Source of the DNA: Lachnospiraceae bacterium
Lineage (GTDB): Bacteria > Bacillota > Clostridia > Lachnospirales > Lachnospiraceae
Reading direction: 5' to 3'
DNA length: 24,258 nucleotides
Assembly (NCBI GenBank): GCA_009774615.1
Contig: VSOC01000052.1
Location: 1 to 24,258 of the forward strand
A program made the translations under genes and the position numbers. The notes under the pieces were generated by a model. It was not told the DNA's origin. It was given only the letters and a program-made list of their open reading frames with translations, and did no database searches. Of this stretch, positions 22,461-24,258 are shown piece by piece (the first letter of the stretch is position 1; each line of letters begins with the position of its first letter).

Positions 22461-22535
22461 AAGACCTGGAACATGTTTAAACGTTCCTTCCCGCCAGCCG
22501 GCAGAAAGCAATGTTCAAACATCCCTCCAGGTCCT
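22461..22535. terminator. Long imperfect inverted repeat between convergent genes
   Basis: The left arm AAGACCTGGA-ACATGTTTAAACGTT (22461-22485) pairs imperfectly with the right arm 22510-22535 (AATGTTCAAACAT...TCCAGGTCCTT). The roughly 25-nt loop contains GCC/GGC. It lies between the ends of the GntR gene (22430, +) and the TSCPD gene (22566, -). It is probably a bidirectional terminator or transcript-stabilising hairpin; there is no strong U-tract, so termination is uncertain. Confidence 0.45.
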
Positions 22536-22565
22536 TATCGTCACATCCCTTATGTCCCGTTTTCT

Positions 22566-22835
22566 TTAATTTTGCTGCGCCTGTTTACTTTCCTCATATT
22601 TTTCCCGAACAGCAATCGCTAACTGATCCGCACAGGAAGTATTTTTTCTTCCACAGGTATTTCCCCTTAATATCGATTCAAGCTTATCTACGGTCATCCC
22701 GTCAACCAGCTTGCTGATCGCCTTTAAATTGCCGTCGCATCCTCTTACAAACTCAACATTCGTCACTACATCCCCTTCTAAGTCAAAGGAAAGGGAGGTG
22801 GAACAAACCTGCTGTGGTTTTACTGTATATCGCAT
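22566..22835 (-). CDS. TSCPD-domain protein
   Basis: An 89-residue protein of the small clostridial TSCPD family (TIGR03905-like). Visible features are the repeated Cys-containing blocks VCS, RGCDGNL, NTCGRKNTSCADQLA; the family motif TSCPDQLA here has Ala for Pro. The start is ATG 22835 (MRYTV), seven bases after AGGAGG; an ATG two codons upstream abuts the ribosome site. The domain also occurs at the C-terminus of some ribonucleotide reductases; the function of the stand-alone form is unknown. It lies 78 bp downstream of the cysteine desulfidase gene on the same strand but has its own -10 candidate. Confidence 0.8.
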   Translation of the reverse strand: MRYTVKPQQVCSTSLSFDLEGDVVTNVEFVRGCDGNLKAISKLVDGMTVDKLESILRGNTCGRKNTSCADQLAIAVREKYEESKQAQQN

Positions 22836-22875
22836 GAACATCCCTCCTGCTTAAATTTTTAATGTATTATCCTGC

Positions 22876-22904
22876 ATTATAATCTATTTTTTCAGATAAC
22901 ACAA
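22876..22904 (-). promoter_or_regulatory. Possible promoter of the TSCPD gene
   Basis: On the minus strand a perfect TATAAT (22881-22876) is preceded at 17 bp by a weak -35, TTGTGT (22904-22899). It lies in the short gap after the desulfidase stop codon. Confidence 0.4.
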
Positions 22905-22913
22905 CAATAATTT

Positions 22914-24200
22914 TTACACCTCATCCACATTAACGCGGTCAATCATAATATTTAAAATTTCTGTATCCGTAATCTTCATGCCAACTCTGCCGATATAGCC
23001 CACACTTTTTATGGTTCCCTCAACATCTTCCTGAACAATGCCTTCTCCGGGCCGGAAACTGTGATGCTTTCTTGCCATAAACTGCGCTAAAATCGCAGCA
23101 TCCACCGCAGAGGCAATCTTTGCCGCACAGGAAGCTTTGGCACCGTCGCAGACAATTCCGCCGACATTGCCGATGGTATTGGTGATGGTTAAGCCAATTT
23201 CCTCTTCGCTTCCTCCATAAAGATAAGTAATCGCAGCTCCGGCACCGCAGGCGGCGCTTACTGCACCGCAGTAGGCAGAAAGACTTCCTATGTATTTCTT
23301 TTGATGAATGGCAATAAGGTTAGCCACTACTAACGCACGGTAGAGTTTCTCTTCAGAAACTTTAAGCTCTTTGGCAAATTCAATCACGGGCAGGGATACG
23401 GTCATTCCCTGGTTTCCGCTGCCGGAATTAATGACCACCGGCATCGAACAGCCGCCCATCCTTGCATCAGAACCGGCAGCCGCCCTCGCCCTTGCCCGGG
23501 TTTTTACATCGTTCCCGTAAAACTCCAAAAGCGTCCGTCCAACCTCCGCCCCATAATGATGATTCATCCCTTCATCGGAGATGGCGGAATTTAACGCGAT
23601 TTGATTGCCAATCGCTTCCCGGACATCCTCGATATCAACCTCTTTGGCAAAGGTTAAAATATCCTTTACCTTCAGCAGGGACTTATCCGCATAATCCGGC
23701 GACTCCTCACTCACCTGATGCTCAAATAATACCTCGCCGTCCTTCACGATCCGGGTAATCAGCGTATGGCGGTTAATAATGGTAACTTCCGCAAAATGTT
23801 CCCCTTTTTCCACCCTGGCAACAATATAAAGGTTTTCCACACCCTCCTGCAATTTACACTGGCAAAAGCCCTCCGCCACCAGTGCCTTTGTCCGCTCAAT
23901 ATCCTCTTTTGTGATATTTTCCAAAACTTCCAGTTCTCGCTCGGCGTTTCCTCCGACAATTCCCAAGGTAGCCGCCACATCAATTCCCCGCAGCCCGCCG
24001 GAATTGGGCACCGTAACTCCCATAACATTTTTAATGATATTCCCGCTGCAGCACATCTCCACACGGTCGGGAAATTCCCCCAAAACCGCCCTGGCCTTTG
24101 CTGCCCCGTAGGCGATGGCAATCGGCTCCGTACAGCCCAGTGCGGGAACAAGTTCATTGTTTAAAATTTTAACATAATTCTGATACAAACTGCTTTCCAT
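22914..24200 (-). CDS. cyuA: CyuA-like L-cysteine desulfidase (UPF0597 / serine dehydratase-alpha family)
   Basis: This 428-residue protein is of the UPF0597/YhaM family, now linked to anaerobic cysteine breakdown to pyruvate, ammonia and sulfide by an Fe-S enzyme. It starts with the family block VPALGCTEPIAIAYGAAKAR (C23). Further cysteines C311, C351 and C358 have the spacing (40 and 7) of the cluster ligands I recall in the archaeal enzyme. Other signatures are SGNIIKNVMGVTVPNSGG (52-69) and INSGSGNQGM (257-266). The ATG at 24200 follows AAGGAGG. The upstream 58 bases reach the window edge, so operon membership upstream is unknown. Several other Cys pairs (C50-C51, C113, C115) are present. 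Confidence 0.9.
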   Translation of the reverse strand: MESSLYQNYVKILNNELVPALGCTEPIAIAYGAAKARAVLGEFPDRVEMCCSGNIIKNVMGVTVPNSGGLRGIDVAATLGIVGGNAERELEVLENITKEDIERTKALVAEGFCQCKLQEGVENLYIVARVEKGEHFAEVTIINRHTLITRIVKDGEVLFEHQVSEESPDYADKSLLKVKDILTFAKEVDIEDVREAIGNQIALNSAISDEGMNHHYGAEVGRTLLEFYGNDVKTRARARAAAGSDARMGGCSMPVVINSGSGNQGMTVSLPVIEFAKELKVSEEKLYRALVVANLIAIHQKKYIGSLSAYCGAVSAACGAGAAITYLYGGSEEEIGLTITNTIGNVGGIVCDGAKASCAAKIASAVDAAILAQFMARKHHSFRPGEGIVQEDVEGTIKSVGYIGRVGMKITDTEILNIMIDRVNVDEV

Positions 24201-24258
24201 TTTTATCTTTTCCTCCTTGGCATTTCCAGGTTTTCTCTAATATGACTAATAATACTAC

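Overview
The window looks like a chromosomal segment of an anaerobic Firmicute, most likely a Clostridia/Lachnospiraceae-type gut organism. This is inferred from AGGAGG-type ribosome binding sites, clostridial protein families (AAA-ATPase_like/PDDEXK_9, Rpn-type PD-(D/E)XK proteins, choline-binding-type repeats, TSCPD protein, CyuA-like cysteine desulfidase) and anaerobic CoA/ETF chemistry. No rRNA, tRNA or CRISPR array was seen, and the species cannot be named from the sequence alone.

Bases 1-4548 are an AT-rich accessory region with signs of decay. It holds short tandem repeats at the left edge (possibly the end of an insertion sequence), an AAA-ATPase/PD-(D/E)XK protein (-) with a broken reading frame just upstream of it, an Rpn-like PD-(D/E)XK protein (+), a bidirectional terminator, a very small cell-wall-binding-repeat protein (-), a truncated and frameshifted serine resolvase (-), and next to that a 36-bp dyad that could be its relic recombination site. 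About 500 bp without a gene follow.

Bases 4549-17284 are the centre of interest: a cai/car-like gene set for CoA-dependent reduction of an organic acid, apparently under sigma-54 control. On the minus strand an operon runs acyl-CoA dehydrogenase > crotonase > OxlT-like MFS transporter > class III CoA-transferase (13720 to 9125). It is followed by a PAS sensor related to histidine kinases, an NtrC-type sigma-54 activator and an acyl-CoA ligase (9027 to 4549), which have their own sigma-A-type promoter. Divergently on the plus strand lie etfB, etfA and an SLC13-type anion transporter. The 363-bp intergenic region carries two opposed -24/-12 elements (GG-N10-GC) and a GCGGA-TG-TCCGC palindrome. 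The likely logic is: import an acid, activate it with the ligase (ATP) or recycle CoA with the transferase, dehydrate/hydrate or isomerise with the crotonase, reduce the enoyl-CoA with dehydrogenase plus EtfAB, and export the reduced acid. The substrate is unknown. The sensor has Lys in place of the phospho-accepting His and a poor ATP-binding domain, so classical kinase signalling is doubtful.

Bases 17289-22430 encode a PotABCD-type polyamine-family ABC importer (-) and a divergent GntR/FCD regulator (+), with two compact sigma-A-type promoters back to back and repeats just downstream of each predicted start. The binding protein lacks aromatic residues that stack on spermidine in E. coli PotD, so its ligand may differ. 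Bases 22566-24200 (-) encode a TSCPD-domain protein and a CyuA-like L-cysteine desulfidase, and the window ends just upstream of the latter.
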